Source: Flavisericum labens (GTDB lineage Bacteria; Bacteroidota; Bacteroidia; Flavobacteriales; Flavobacteriaceae). From it: a DNA stretch of 64,000 bases. This document shows, piece by piece, positions 35,797 through 46,100 of this stretch. The DNA is taken from NCBI RefSeq assembly GCF_045446075.1, contig NZ_JBJJBQ010000006.1, positions 1 to 64,000 of the forward strand, given 5' to 3'. The notes beneath the pieces were generated by a model. It was not told the DNA's origin. It saw nothing but the letters and a program-made list of their open reading frames with translations, and did no database searches. A program made the translations under genes and the position numbers. Positions within the stretch are counted from its first letter, which is position 1; each line of letters begins with the position of its first letter.

Positions 35797-37533
35797 CTAT
35801 TTACTTAAATCACAAATAACAGCCTGATAAGGTTTTAATGTAACCGTTTCACTGTTAACGTTGAGTTCATTATAATTATTAATAAGAGTTTCGTCTATAT
35901 CTTTAACTACGGGCAAGGTGACATTGGAATCATGGTCAGTGAAATTTAACAAAACCAAAACCTTTTCATTATTTAAAGTTCTTGTAAAACTGTAAGTTTC
36001 ATCATTATCCTTATCTAACAGCTCATATGCGCCATAAACCAAAACCTTATTATCTTTGCGAAGTTTCACCATTTTTCTAAAATGATTCAATACACTATTC
36101 GGGTCCTTATCTTGAACTGAAACATTTATTTCTTTATAGTTTTCATTCACTTTTTTCCAAGGTGTTCCTGTTGTAAAACCAGCATTTATGGAATTATTCC
36201 ATTGCATTGGCGTACGTCCATTTTCACGAGAACTGTAATTGAGAACCTCCATAAATTCGTCCATATCCTCATCCTTTGCCAATGCTGTTTTGAATTTACC
36301 AATGGCATCAATATCTACATATTCTTCTATGGTGGGCATGTCTATGTTGGTCATGCCCAATTCATCCCCGTAATAGGTATATGGCGTACCACGCATACTT
36401 AGCAAAAACGTATTGAGCATTTGGGTAGAAACTCTTCTAAATTCAGGACTAGCGTTACCGAATCGATTTACCAATCGAGAATTATCATGGTTTGAAAGGA
36501 AAATAGCCAACCAACCTTCCTCGGCAAAAGATTTGTCCCATTTTGTAAATACTTCTTTAAAATCAGATAGTTCATAACCATCTGGTGTTCTGGACATATC
36601 GACATATTCGAAATGGTAAGCCGTTTGAAGCTCTTTTCTATCGGCATCTACAATATCGTGAGCATCTTGCAATGTGCTTCCTGCCCCCTCGGCTACGGCA
36701 AATACATCGTACGGTTCTATTACTTCTGTGTACATTTCTTTTAGGTAATCATGCAATTGTGGACGCATGCCATACCATTTAATAAAATCTTTTTCGTGCC
36801 CTTTTGGAAATTCCGGAAAGGTTGTGTCTTTACTGGCAAACTGAAAGGCATCCATACGAAAGCCATCTACTCCTTTTTTTGCCCAAAACTTCATGATATC
36901 ATAAACTTCTTGACGCAGTTTTGGGTTTTCCCAATTTAAATCGGGCTGCGCCTCAGCAAAGGTGTGTAAGTAATAAGCGTTTGTTGCTTCAACATAATCC
37001 CAACCGCCTTCTGGGTCGAAAAGACTATGCCTGTGTGGTGGTTTTCCCTTTTCTGCTGGCCACCAGTGATAATAATTATAATACTTATTATCTCTTGAGC
37101 TACTGGCCTGCTTAAACCATTCATGCTGGTTACTGCTATGGTTTACAACGACGTCTAAGACAAACTTTATTCCTCGTTCCTTCATACCAGCCAGCATAGC
37201 ATCAAAATCTTCCATCGTCCCATAACGTGGGTGAATGGCCCTATAATCACTAACATCATAACCGTTATCTACTAACGGTGATTCGAAAAAAGGATTCATC
37301 CAAACCATTGTGATTCCTAAACTTTCAAGGTAATCCAGTTTTTCAATGACACCTTTAAAATCTCCGAAACCATCACCATTTGAATCGTTAAAACTTTGCG
37401 GGTAAATTTGATACAATACGCCTTCTTTCCACCATGCAGATTTGTTCATAACAGGTTCAGTTTTATTTGGTTTAATTTCATTACAACTAGTCATTAACAA
37501 TAGCGTAAAGACAAATAGAATCGTATTTTTCAT
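35797..37533 (-). CDS. GH13 alpha-glucosidase-type lipoprotein (first of a pair)
   Basis: A 578-residue lipoprotein (lipobox MTSC, residues 14-17). 'LYQIYPQSFNDSNGDGFGDFKG', D228 (GFRMDAF) as nucleophile, E282 (AVAEGAG) as acid/base and 'FLSNHDNSRLV' give all GH13 signatures of the alpha-glucosidase/oligoglucosidase group. It heads the operon GH13-GH13-GH97-MFS-MFS-trehalase-MFS. An operator-like palindrome (37630-37643) lies 96 bp upstream of its start, so it is likely under the LacI-family regulator encoded at 51562. Confidence 0.92.
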   Translation of the reverse strand: MKNTILFVFTLLLMTSCNEIKPNKTEPVMNKSAWWKEGVLYQIYPQSFNDSNGDGFGDFKGVIEKLDYLESLGITMVWMNPFFESPLVDNGYDVSDYRAIHPRYGTMEDFDAMLAGMKERGIKFVLDVVVNHSSNQHEWFKQASSSRDNKYYNYYHWWPAEKGKPPHRHSLFDPEGGWDYVEATNAYYLHTFAEAQPDLNWENPKLRQEVYDIMKFWAKKGVDGFRMDAFQFASKDTTFPEFPKGHEKDFIKWYGMRPQLHDYLKEMYTEVIEPYDVFAVAEGAGSTLQDAHDIVDADRKELQTAYHFEYVDMSRTPDGYELSDFKEVFTKWDKSFAEEGWLAIFLSNHDNSRLVNRFGNASPEFRRVSTQMLNTFLLSMRGTPYTYYGDELGMTNIDMPTIEEYVDIDAIGKFKTALAKDEDMDEFMEVLNYSSRENGRTPMQWNNSINAGFTTGTPWKKVNENYKEINVSVQDKDPNSVLNHFRKMVKLRKDNKVLVYGAYELLDKDNDETYSFTRTLNNEKVLVLLNFTDHDSNVTLPVVKDIDETLINNYNELNVNSETVTLKPYQAVICDLSK

Positions 37534-37629
37534 TTTGTTTTTTTAGATTATTCTTAATAATTCTATTTAAATTTCATTAATTTTTTATTACCAAGCAGAA
37601 TTCTTGAGATAAAAGTATAAAAGATTGAC

Positions 37630-37643
37630 CGAAATCGTTTTCG
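37630..37643. promoter_or_regulatory. LacI-type operator upstream of the GH13-GH97-trehalase operon
   Basis: CGAAATCGTTTTCG fits CGAAAWCGWTTTCG, with one asymmetric position relative to a perfect palindrome. It lies 96 bp upstream of the GH13 start at 37533, comparable to the other three sites. Confidence 0.78.
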
Positions 37644-37693
37644 AGTTACCAAATTATCCGAAGTTTTCTTACACTTTTTTTTAATTTAAAAAA

Positions 37694-38605
37694 CTACAGT
37701 TTGGTTCTGACTGGCAGGTATATTTCCGCTTCCCATTCAAGTTCAACACCTCCAGAATGCGGGTCGTTTAAAAAAACTTCTATGGGGTTGTTGTCAATTT
37801 CAATATTATTTCTATCGGCATAATCCAACAGAGTAAACCACCCTCTGTCTGAGATTCTATAATTTCCGTTGAATATGGTTCTTAATGCTTTCTTCTCTTT
37901 AATGGTTTTGATTTTTATAAGTTTTGACTCCGGATAACTATATTGTTTAGCTATTGGGAAGCAAAAATCGAAGGTTATCAAATCTTCATTTAGGTTCCAT
38001 TCGGTAACCTCTAAAAAAGGGTCTCCCTTTAATTCTAAATTATTATCTCTAAGGTAATTCATAACATCAATGGTATGCGCAATCATTAATTTTGCCTTTT
38101 CGTTTAACTTACAGCTCAAAGTGATATAAGCACAATTTACTTCAGGAAATATTGCCTCTTCAACTGAGGACAATTTATACTCCGTTTGATGTGTTTTCAG
38201 CCCTTCTCTTATATGTTTTACCGTAGTTAAACTTCTTTTTACGAAATCTGTTTTGGTAAAAGGAATTTTGAATTTTTGAAAAAGACTATGTTCGGCATCC
38301 TTTAAAAATGCCGTTACTTTCGTAACAGAATCAGATTTTCGCTCTATTGACCATTTAATATCGATAATAGAATCTGAAACATTGAGTTCTTGATTTAATT
38401 CTGAAAAGGGAACTTTAGAAGTTGTTGACACTACTTTTTTGTTCAATGGTTCTCCATTATTCCAACCCAATAAAGCACTATAAATAATTCCTGGAGCTTG
38501 ATGTGTTTTAAAGGTGATTCTATAATTATAATCCTTAACAAAAAAGTACCAACCCATAAATACTAGCAAAATAATAGTAGCACATGACAAAATAATTTTC
38601 TTCAT
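37694..38605 (-). CDS. Membrane-anchored SRPBCC/GyrI-like two-domain protein
   Basis: A 303-residue protein with one N-terminal hydrophobic anchor (IILSCATIILLVFMGWYFFV). Residues about 30-150 resemble an SRPBCC (polyketide-cyclase-like) domain. Residues about 155-300 resemble the GyrI-like/AraC effector-binding fold, ending in the characteristic 'NNPIEVFLNDP...ELEWEAEIYLPV'. No DNA-binding part is present. It probably binds a small hydrophobic or sugar-like ligand in the periplasm, but the ligand is unknown. It lies 9 bp after the haloperoxidase-like gene and ends the susCD-VCBS-haloperoxidase run. Confidence 0.65.
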   Translation of the reverse strand: MKKIILSCATIILLVFMGWYFFVKDYNYRITFKTHQAPGIIYSALLGWNNGEPLNKKVVSTTSKVPFSELNQELNVSDSIIDIKWSIERKSDSVTKVTAFLKDAEHSLFQKFKIPFTKTDFVKRSLTTVKHIREGLKTHQTEYKLSSVEEAIFPEVNCAYITLSCKLNEKAKLMIAHTIDVMNYLRDNNLELKGDPFLEVTEWNLNEDLITFDFCFPIAKQYSYPESKLIKIKTIKEKKALRTIFNGNYRISDRGWFTLLDYADRNNIEIDNNPIEVFLNDPHSGGVELEWEAEIYLPVRTKL

Positions 38606-38614
38606 ACTTCCTAT

Positions 38615-39940
38615 TTATTTCATCTTGACTTTTTCAGCAACTAAGTGCCCCACACTTCTTCCTTGTTTAAGTCCTTCCTTTATTGCTGCCATGTAATGAA
38701 TACCTCCATACAGTCTACTTATGGCCGCCTCATCCGCGGCACTATTAAATGATTTAAAACTTCTTATTGGTAACCCAAAACGCACCTCAGTATCATCATC
38801 AAAGCCAAAATTATTCCCGAAAATTGAGGTTAGCACCGTTGATGCAGAACCAGAAACAACTGAATGCCCGCTGGTATATTCTGGAAATGGTGGTGTTTGT
38901 AAAATAGGTTTCCATTTTTCATCAATATGCTGATTAATCAAGGTTTCTGGTCTTATCAGATTGCTTCTATATTTTTCATCCCAACAACTAATAAAGGCCT
39001 CAAAAATACCAATCGATGCTTTGGTAAATGCATATACTGTTTCATTAAAACCCAGATTTTTATTTCTACAGGCAATTTTGGTAATACCAATCCAATGGGC
39101 TCCCGGTGAAATCTTTTTGGTTGCAAACATCAAATGGCCGCGAGTAACCGAAACAAATGGGTTACAGTCCCAAAATTGGGCAATTTCTATTTCTTCAGAG
39201 GTGTCTCCTCTTTTTGTAATGTCTTCACTAACATTGTAAACTTCAATAAGTTCTTTGTAAAATGGTGAATCTTTTTCCAGCGAAAATTTTGGTGGAGGAA
39301 TTGGTTTAAACTGCGATGAAGAATCCAAAACCATAGTTCTTATTTTCATCCAATGCGGCTCAATACCATCCATATAGGCTGGCGGTGTTGGTTGCCATCG
39401 CGAGGGGTCATCTGTATCAACATTAAACTTATGCATCGTTCTGGTTTGGCTATAATTATCTCCATTCATCCAATCTTTAATATAATTGGCTACTTTTAAT
39501 CCATAAACTTCTGATGCTTCAAATTCAAGTTTATTTTTATCGTTCCAAACTTTATATAAGCTGTCTCTCAAATGGATTACTTTTTCCTCGGAAAAAATAA
39601 GCGTCTTGCTCAATTCCATATGTGCTACCAAGGCCGAAACTTTCAAGTTTACATTTTGATTTTCTGCTTTTGGAATTGATGTTAATCCCGTTAATTGTCC
39701 CGCTAAAGATTTATAAGTTTCATTGTTTTGTGATATAATCTCAAAGGCGGCAATATTAGGATACACATATACCCTACTTGCTACGGGTGGTGAGAAAACG
39801 TCATGAATCATAATATCGGTAACGAGGTCTATAGAATCAAAATAATTCTCAGAAGTCACTTCAATGGGTTCATCAATTGTGTTGCAACTTTGTAATATTG
39901 CAAATCCCATAAGTATTAAATACGCCTTATTTAATTTCAT
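38615..39940 (-). CDS. Vanadium-dependent haloperoxidase-like lipoprotein (PAP2 superfamily)
   Basis: About 441 residues from MKLNKAYLIL at 39940, which gives a lipobox (LQSC, residues 16-19). The C-terminal PAP2/vanadium-haloperoxidase core has KX6RP (K323 to RP330-331), 'YTSGHS' (H359) and SRX5H (S408, R409, H415), the residues that bind vanadate or phosphate in this superfamily. The Asp normally found four residues after the last His is Ala (A419). It could be a haloperoxidase or a phosphatase-like relative; sequence alone cannot decide. The start overlaps the end of the upstream VCBS gene by 14 bp, so it is translated from the same transcript. Confidence 0.83.
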   Translation of the reverse strand: MKLNKAYLILMGFAILQSCNTIDEPIEVTSENYFDSIDLVTDIMIHDVFSPPVASRVYVYPNIAAFEIISQNNETYKSLAGQLTGLTSIPKAENQNVNLKVSALVAHMELSKTLIFSEEKVIHLRDSLYKVWNDKNKLEFEASEVYGLKVANYIKDWMNGDNYSQTRTMHKFNVDTDDPSRWQPTPPAYMDGIEPHWMKIRTMVLDSSSQFKPIPPPKFSLEKDSPFYKELIEVYNVSEDITKRGDTSEEIEIAQFWDCNPFVSVTRGHLMFATKKISPGAHWIGITKIACRNKNLGFNETVYAFTKASIGIFEAFISCWDEKYRSNLIRPETLINQHIDEKWKPILQTPPFPEYTSGHSVVSGSASTVLTSIFGNNFGFDDDTEVRFGLPIRSFKSFNSAADEAAISRLYGGIHYMAAIKEGLKQGRSVGHLVAEKVKMK

Positions 39941-42900
39941 AAATTTGAACATCATCATTATGTATTACAGCAATTAAGTATTTTTTATTATTAACGGTTA
40001 TTGTTTCTAATTTGGTTACGGCTTTTTTGAAAAAATCGAGTCCTAGGGTATTTCCCAATCTTATTTTATCGTTGGTTGAAATAAGAGCTCCCAAAAACCC
40101 GTCAAATCGTCCATGATATGGCTTTACACCAAAGTAATTTCCGGCACAAAGCACTTGCTCTTCTCCTGATAAATTAACTTTAACAAAGCTGTTTATGGGT
40201 GCAACTTGTAACTGCGTGTTGAATTCCTCAAAAACAAATTGGCCGTTATCGCTCTTTAAAACCCCTGATGCTAAGGTATGCACTTTAAAAATTTCGGCAC
40301 CAGCTAAAACTGAATTATCAAAAACTTGATTAATTGGTTTTCCAGCAAAATCTTTATAAACCGTAAACTTCTTTTTCGTTAAACTTACAAGTTGCGAACT
40401 CAATTCATCTAGACCTTCAAGAGTATAATACTCACCATTTTTCTCAACGGCCAGTAGGGTTTCTGTTTTTGAATTTTTGTCGAAATCAGAATAATACATC
40501 AACATTGGAAATTCTTCTGAAGCTTTAAATTTTGTATTCGTTCCCCAATTTCCAAGCAGGTAATCCAAATCACCATCAGCATCTACATCAAAAGGAATTA
40601 TGGCGCGCCATAAACCGTTTAACTGACTTGACAAATAGCTACTGGTTTTATCAATAAACTCGCCATTATTATTTTCTAAAAATACAGGTTGCATCCACTC
40701 GCCAACCACGATTAAATCTACTTGACCATCATTATTAAAATCCGACCAAGTGGCATCTCTAACCATACCTAAATTGCCTAATGATTTTTTAACAAAAGGA
40801 CCACCATTATTCTGCAAAACGTAGCTTTCAGGAATTTTCCCAAAGTCATTAGAAATACTGGCATTACCAACAAAAATATCCAAATCACCATCGGCATCAT
40901 AATCCGCAGCTTTAACAACGGCCGTATCTTCAAAACCTTCGGGAAGGTTTAAAGCTTCCGTTCCGTTTTCAGAAATGGTGTATAAATTATTTTGAAGCGC
41001 TTTTGATTTTCCATAAAACTCACCACCTCCAGCAGCTACTAACAGGTCATTCTTCCCATCATTATTGAAGTCTGAAATAATGGCTGAACTTTCTTCAACA
41101 ATGGCATTATCATTTAAAAGTTCATCTTCATATTTCTCAAATCCGGTTTCCGTTTGAAAATATATTTCTGATGGCACGTGCTTGCCATTTCCAAAAAAAA
41201 CATCATCCTTCCCGTCATTATTAATATCGCCTACTGCAACTGCTGGCCCTCTATCGGAAATTTGATAAGGAATTAATTTGTTTCTATTGGAATCGATATA
41301 ATTATTATCTGAATGTTTAAATGCGATTCCTAAATTACCTTCAACTTTTGAAAATATTTGGTGTTTTTGAACTTTTTCTAATTGATATATATAGGGCTTT
41401 GCAATTTCAAAAGTCACTTTAATTGCCTGATTTGTACTTACATTTTTTAAAGTTTGATAGGTTTTGTTTGGCCAAATTACTTTTATGGAATCGACTATTT
41501 TTAAAGTGTCCAAACCAAAATGCAAAATGGGTTGTGAGGACGACTGAAACCCCCTTTGCAGAAACAACTCTTTGGATTGCACATTTCCCTTATAATACAA
41601 CAGTGCTTTTGTGCCAATACCAAAATGATTGTTTTCCAGATATTTAAATTGAAGTTTTAAATAATTCTTTTTTGAATTGGTATTGTTAACATAAACAGTT
41701 GCCGGTGCATCAATATTATTGGTCACTAAATCCAAATCGCCATCATTATCTAAATCTGCATAAGCCGAACCAGTAGAATAGGACGCCTTTTGAGTTACCC
41801 AAGTATCCGTTTCGTTGTTAAACTTTAAATTTGTGTCCCCTTTATAAAAGCTGTTTTTCAACTTCCCATCGGGCATATAATTTAAGGCTTCTTTATCGAC
41901 TAAATTAGTGGTCTCAATTTTCTTTTTAACTTGACTGTTTGAAATATACTTAATATAATCTAAATCGTTTGGCCGTTTAGGAATACCATTGGCAATGAAT
42001 ACATCCTGATTTCCGTCTTGGTTATAATCTGCAATCAGTGCGCTCCAACTCCAATCCGTAGCTGCAATATTACTCAAGAATCCTGTTTCGGTAAAACTGT
42101 TTGCCCTTTGATTGATTTGCACCATGTTTCGGGCATATTGATAATGGTAGCCAAACTGTTTAGTTCGCAAATTTTGTATTTGTATGTTATCGTCTCCTAC
42201 AGATGATTTTAAAACTTTTTCATCCTCTGGAAGCATGTCTAATGTAATTAAATCTGTAAAACCATCGTTATTGATATCGGCAGCATCGTTGCCCATTGAA
42301 AATTTGCTAACATGCCCAAAATATTCTTTTAAGGATTCTGAAAATGTACCATCTCCATTGTTCAGATAGTAATAATCGTCTTCGTGAAAATCGTTGCTCA
42401 CATAAATATCGGGATAGCCATCTTGATTAAAATCTGAAATAGCCAACCCCAAGCCATAACCATTTGCACCTCCAAAAATTCCAGCACTTTCACTTACATC
42501 AACAAACTTATTGTTATCATTTCGCAGCAGCTTATCACCGCTTTCATACGTTCTATTATTTCTTATGCTGGCTTTACCAAATGATTCTTCGGTGTGTATG
42601 GCATGGTTTAGTAAATACATGTCTAAATCGCCATCTAAATCATAATCAAAAAAGGCCGCTGACGAACTGTAATTGTCAAAATCCAAACCGTATTCTTGTG
42701 CCTGTTCTGTAAAGGTAAGGTCGCCGTTATTTATATAAAGTTCGTTCATTCCCACAAACCCATTGGTGCCTGCAACAGCACATACGTAAATATCCAGTAG
42801 GCCATCGCCATTAACATCGGCCATTGAAACTCCAGTACTCCAATCGTTTTCTCCACCTACACTGGCAAGCTCTGTAATATCTTCAAACTCTAGGTTGCCT

Positions 42901-43166
42901 TTATTCAAATACAGTTTGTTCTGGTTTTGATTTGACGTAAAAAAAATATCCGGAAGTTCATCATTATTTACATCACCAATAGCTACTCCCCCACCATTGT
43001 AATAATACAAATAATCTAAAATATTCTGGCCAACAGTATCTTTTAGTTTATTATTAAAGTAGATTCCAGAATCATCTGGTGATAAAATAGTGAATAGTTT
43101 TTCTGGCTCATTATTACACCCAAAAAAAGTTAAGGAAACAATAATATATAATACAGATTTATTCAT
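39927..43166 (-). CDS. VCBS/FG-GAP repeat lipoprotein with ASPIC/UnbV domain (second of a pair)
   Basis: A 1079-residue lipoprotein (lipobox FFGC, residues 14-17). Many repeats of the integrin-like calcium-loop type 'DVNNDGLPDI' / 'DYDLDGDLDMY' form two propeller-like halves. Between them, at about residues 515-600, is an ASPIC/UnbV domain ('NYLKLQFKYLENNHFGIGTKALLYYKG...RGFQSSSQPILHFGLD...IKVIWPN'). Such CRTAC1-type proteins are surface or periplasmic; their function in Bacteroidota is not established. It overlaps both neighbours (8 bp with the paralogue, 14 bp with the haloperoxidase), indicating one tightly coupled operon. Confidence 0.88.
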   Translation of the reverse strand: MNKSVLYIIVSLTFFGCNNEPEKLFTILSPDDSGIYFNNKLKDTVGQNILDYLYYYNGGGVAIGDVNNDELPDIFFTSNQNQNKLYLNKGNLEFEDITELASVGGENDWSTGVSMADVNGDGLLDIYVCAVAGTNGFVGMNELYINNGDLTFTEQAQEYGLDFDNYSSSAAFFDYDLDGDLDMYLLNHAIHTEESFGKASIRNNRTYESGDKLLRNDNNKFVDVSESAGIFGGANGYGLGLAISDFNQDGYPDIYVSNDFHEDDYYYLNNGDGTFSESLKEYFGHVSKFSMGNDAADINNDGFTDLITLDMLPEDEKVLKSSVGDDNIQIQNLRTKQFGYHYQYARNMVQINQRANSFTETGFLSNIAATDWSWSALIADYNQDGNQDVFIANGIPKRPNDLDYIKYISNSQVKKKIETTNLVDKEALNYMPDGKLKNSFYKGDTNLKFNNETDTWVTQKASYSTGSAYADLDNDGDLDLVTNNIDAPATVYVNNTNSKKNYLKLQFKYLENNHFGIGTKALLYYKGNVQSKELFLQRGFQSSSQPILHFGLDTLKIVDSIKVIWPNKTYQTLKNVSTNQAIKVTFEIAKPYIYQLEKVQKHQIFSKVEGNLGIAFKHSDNNYIDSNRNKLIPYQISDRGPAVAVGDINNDGKDDVFFGNGKHVPSEIYFQTETGFEKYEDELLNDNAIVEESSAIISDFNNDGKNDLLVAAGGGEFYGKSKALQNNLYTISENGTEALNLPEGFEDTAVVKAADYDADGDLDIFVGNASISNDFGKIPESYVLQNNGGPFVKKSLGNLGMVRDATWSDFNNDGQVDLIVVGEWMQPVFLENNNGEFIDKTSSYLSSQLNGLWRAIIPFDVDADGDLDYLLGNWGTNTKFKASEEFPMLMYYSDFDKNSKTETLLAVEKNGEYYTLEGLDELSSQLVSLTKKKFTVYKDFAGKPINQVFDNSVLAGAEIFKVHTLASGVLKSDNGQFVFEEFNTQLQVAPINSFVKVNLSGEEQVLCAGNYFGVKPYHGRFDGFLGALISTNDKIRLGNTLGLDFFKKAVTKLETITVNNKKYLIAVIHNDDVQIYEIK

Positions 43167-46100
43167 TATTCAACTTGAAAATTTTTGGTTGCTCACTATT
43201 AATACCTATTACAATGTTGATTTCATTTTTTATTCTTAAAATTGAAATATTCTTGACCTCGCCATTAACAAAAAATCCGGAGTCGTTGTAATCCACCCAA
43301 CTAAATACACCATTCCCATCACCCAATAATAAGCTTCCATAATTAGCATCCAACCTAGAATACTGAGGTTTTAAATTATATTGATTCCCACCTAAAACCA
43401 AATCTAAATGCGAATCATTATTCACATCCAAAACAGCAATGGCATTGACACTTGAAAACTGCACTTGGGCGGGCAATGGCATTAATGTAAAATTACCCTC
43501 TTCATTATTTAAAGCAACTACTGTTTCAGACCTATTTACTTCTCGAACTATAGACTGCGAAATAACTTCTTCAGGGAAGAGTTCCTGAATTGATTTTGTA
43601 GCATACGCAGAAAATTTTAAATTGTTCTTTTTTAAGGAGGCTATTTGGGCGGTTAACTCATGTTTAGTTATAATAGGCACATCTTTGCCATCGATGGTCT
43701 CTGTTAAAATTTGCTCTATCGTTCCGTTATTGTCAAAATCGTTGATATAGATTTTTATGGGTTTTTCCTTTGAGGGTTTATAGGGCAAGTTTAGTCCATT
43801 ATTGCCCAAAACCAAGTCTGGTAATCCATCATGATTCAAATCGGCTACTTTAATGGCATTCCACCATCCTTTAAAATCACTCAAATTTGTTTCGAGCTCA
43901 ACCAACTGTTTACCGTTATTCTTGAAAATTCTTGGAGTTCCCCAATCTTCAATTATAATCAAGTCTTTTTTGCCATCTGCATTAAAATCATGCCAACTGG
44001 CATCGGTTACCATGCCCAAACTATTAAAAGCATAGGCCCTATTTTTGGTAACATCCCTAAATTCGCCATGGCCGTCATTTTCCAACAACTGTTGTTTAGC
44101 ATTAATGCCATAAACTGCTGGCACACTCCTATTTCCAATAAAAACATCTGTATCACCGTCATTGTCAAAATCATAGGGCGCAATTACCGATGCATTATGA
44201 AATGTAGATTGAATAGACCAATTACTTTCACTAAAATTGCCCTTACTATTATTCAAATACAATCTGGTTTTATAGTTTTTTTCGTCTTCTACTTCATTTC
44301 CTCCCGTTCCAACCATGAGGTCTAAATCACCATCATTATCGGCATCAAAAAAGGCAGAAGCGGTATCTTCAAGGTCTTTATCCTTATCAAACTCTTGTAC
44401 CCCAGTAGAAGTCAAATTCCCTGAAGAGGTTTGAAAATATAGTTTGCTTACCTGACCTTTTGCTCCTCCTACAAAAATATCATCCAATCCATCATTATTT
44501 ACGTCGGCAACCGAAATTGTAGGTCCTTCTCTGGAAAGCATTTGATGTATTAATCCTTCATAATTAAAATCGCTATGATTATTTTCCTGATGAGGTTCTA
44601 TGCTTGTTATCACTTCAGAAAATATTGTTTTCCCTTTTTTTCTTGAAGGTATGTATTTGTTTAATGCTTCTTCTTGATTGAAGGTATATTTCTTATTTGG
44701 AAGAATCTTTTTCACTACTTCAAAGGTGTCATCAGGCCATATAACTTGAATGGAATCAATGGTTTTATCACCTATTCCGATAGTTTGAATATAATCAACA
44801 GATGACTGAAAACCTCTTGACGGAATGACCTCCTGAAGAATTACCTCATTATTTGAAAACAACTTTATTTTACTTCCAATACCATAGCCATTTGGTGATT
44901 TTCCTTTTAACTGAATTTTTATATAATTGTTTTGAGTTAAGGTTTCTGCGTTATTTCTATAAACTAAAGCTTCCTGATTCACATTATTAATAACAAGGTC
45001 TAAATCGCCATCGTTATCCAAATCACCATAAGCTGCACCGTTTGAAAAGGTAAGCTTGTCAAAACCCCAAGATTCAGTAACATTACTAAAGCCCAATTTT
45101 CCAGAATTCTTAAAAGCATAATTGGTAATCGGGTTGCTAGGCATTTTACTTATAATGCTTGAAACCTCTTCCTTCTCTCCCGTAAGCACCATATTTTGGA
45201 TAATGTCGTTAGCGAAAAAAGTCATAAAATCTTGATTGGTTAAATCATGATAAATGCCATTACATACATATATATCTTTATAGCCATCATTGTCCATATC
45301 AAACAAAAGGGCACCCCAGCTCCAATCAGTCTTGGAAACACCACTTAGATTGGCTATTTCTGCTAGATAATTATCACCGAGATTTAGCTGCAAACTATTT
45401 TGCATGTATTGATGGTCAAAATCCAATCCTTGTTTTCGTTGGTACACATCATAGGTTTCAAACTGAGTGGTTTCTTTTACTCTTTTATTATGCTCTGGTA
45501 GCATATCGGTAACAAATACATCTGGGTTGCCATCATTATTAATATCTGCCATATCTGCTCCCATTGATGATTGACTGGTGTGGGTTGTCCAATCTTTAAT
45601 AGCCTCGGTAAATGTGCCATCTTGGTTGTTGATGTAAAGATAATCGCGCTCGTAAAAATCGTTTGAAACATAGATATCTTGATATGAATCTTTATTAATA
45701 TCACCTACGGTTACACCGAGTCCAAAACCAATTAAACTCCCAAAAATTCCTGCTTCATCACTTACATCTACAAATTTTCCGCTATCATTACGCAACAATT
45801 TATCACCTCCACCTTTTAATAAACTTGGCACATCCCAATCTTGAGCACGCAATTCTCTTTTATTGGAATAGTTTAAAGAGTTAACCGGTATAAAACTATT
45901 ATTAAGTATATACACATCCAAATCTCCATCTTTATCATAATCAAAAAAGGCGGCATGGGTCGTTAACCCATTTTCTGCAAGATTATATTTTTCAGCTTGT
46001 TCGATAAATGTTAAGTCGCCATTATTGATATAAAGCTCATTTTTTAAATTATCGCCTTCCACGTTACCAGCATTACACACATAAATATCCAATAAGCCAT

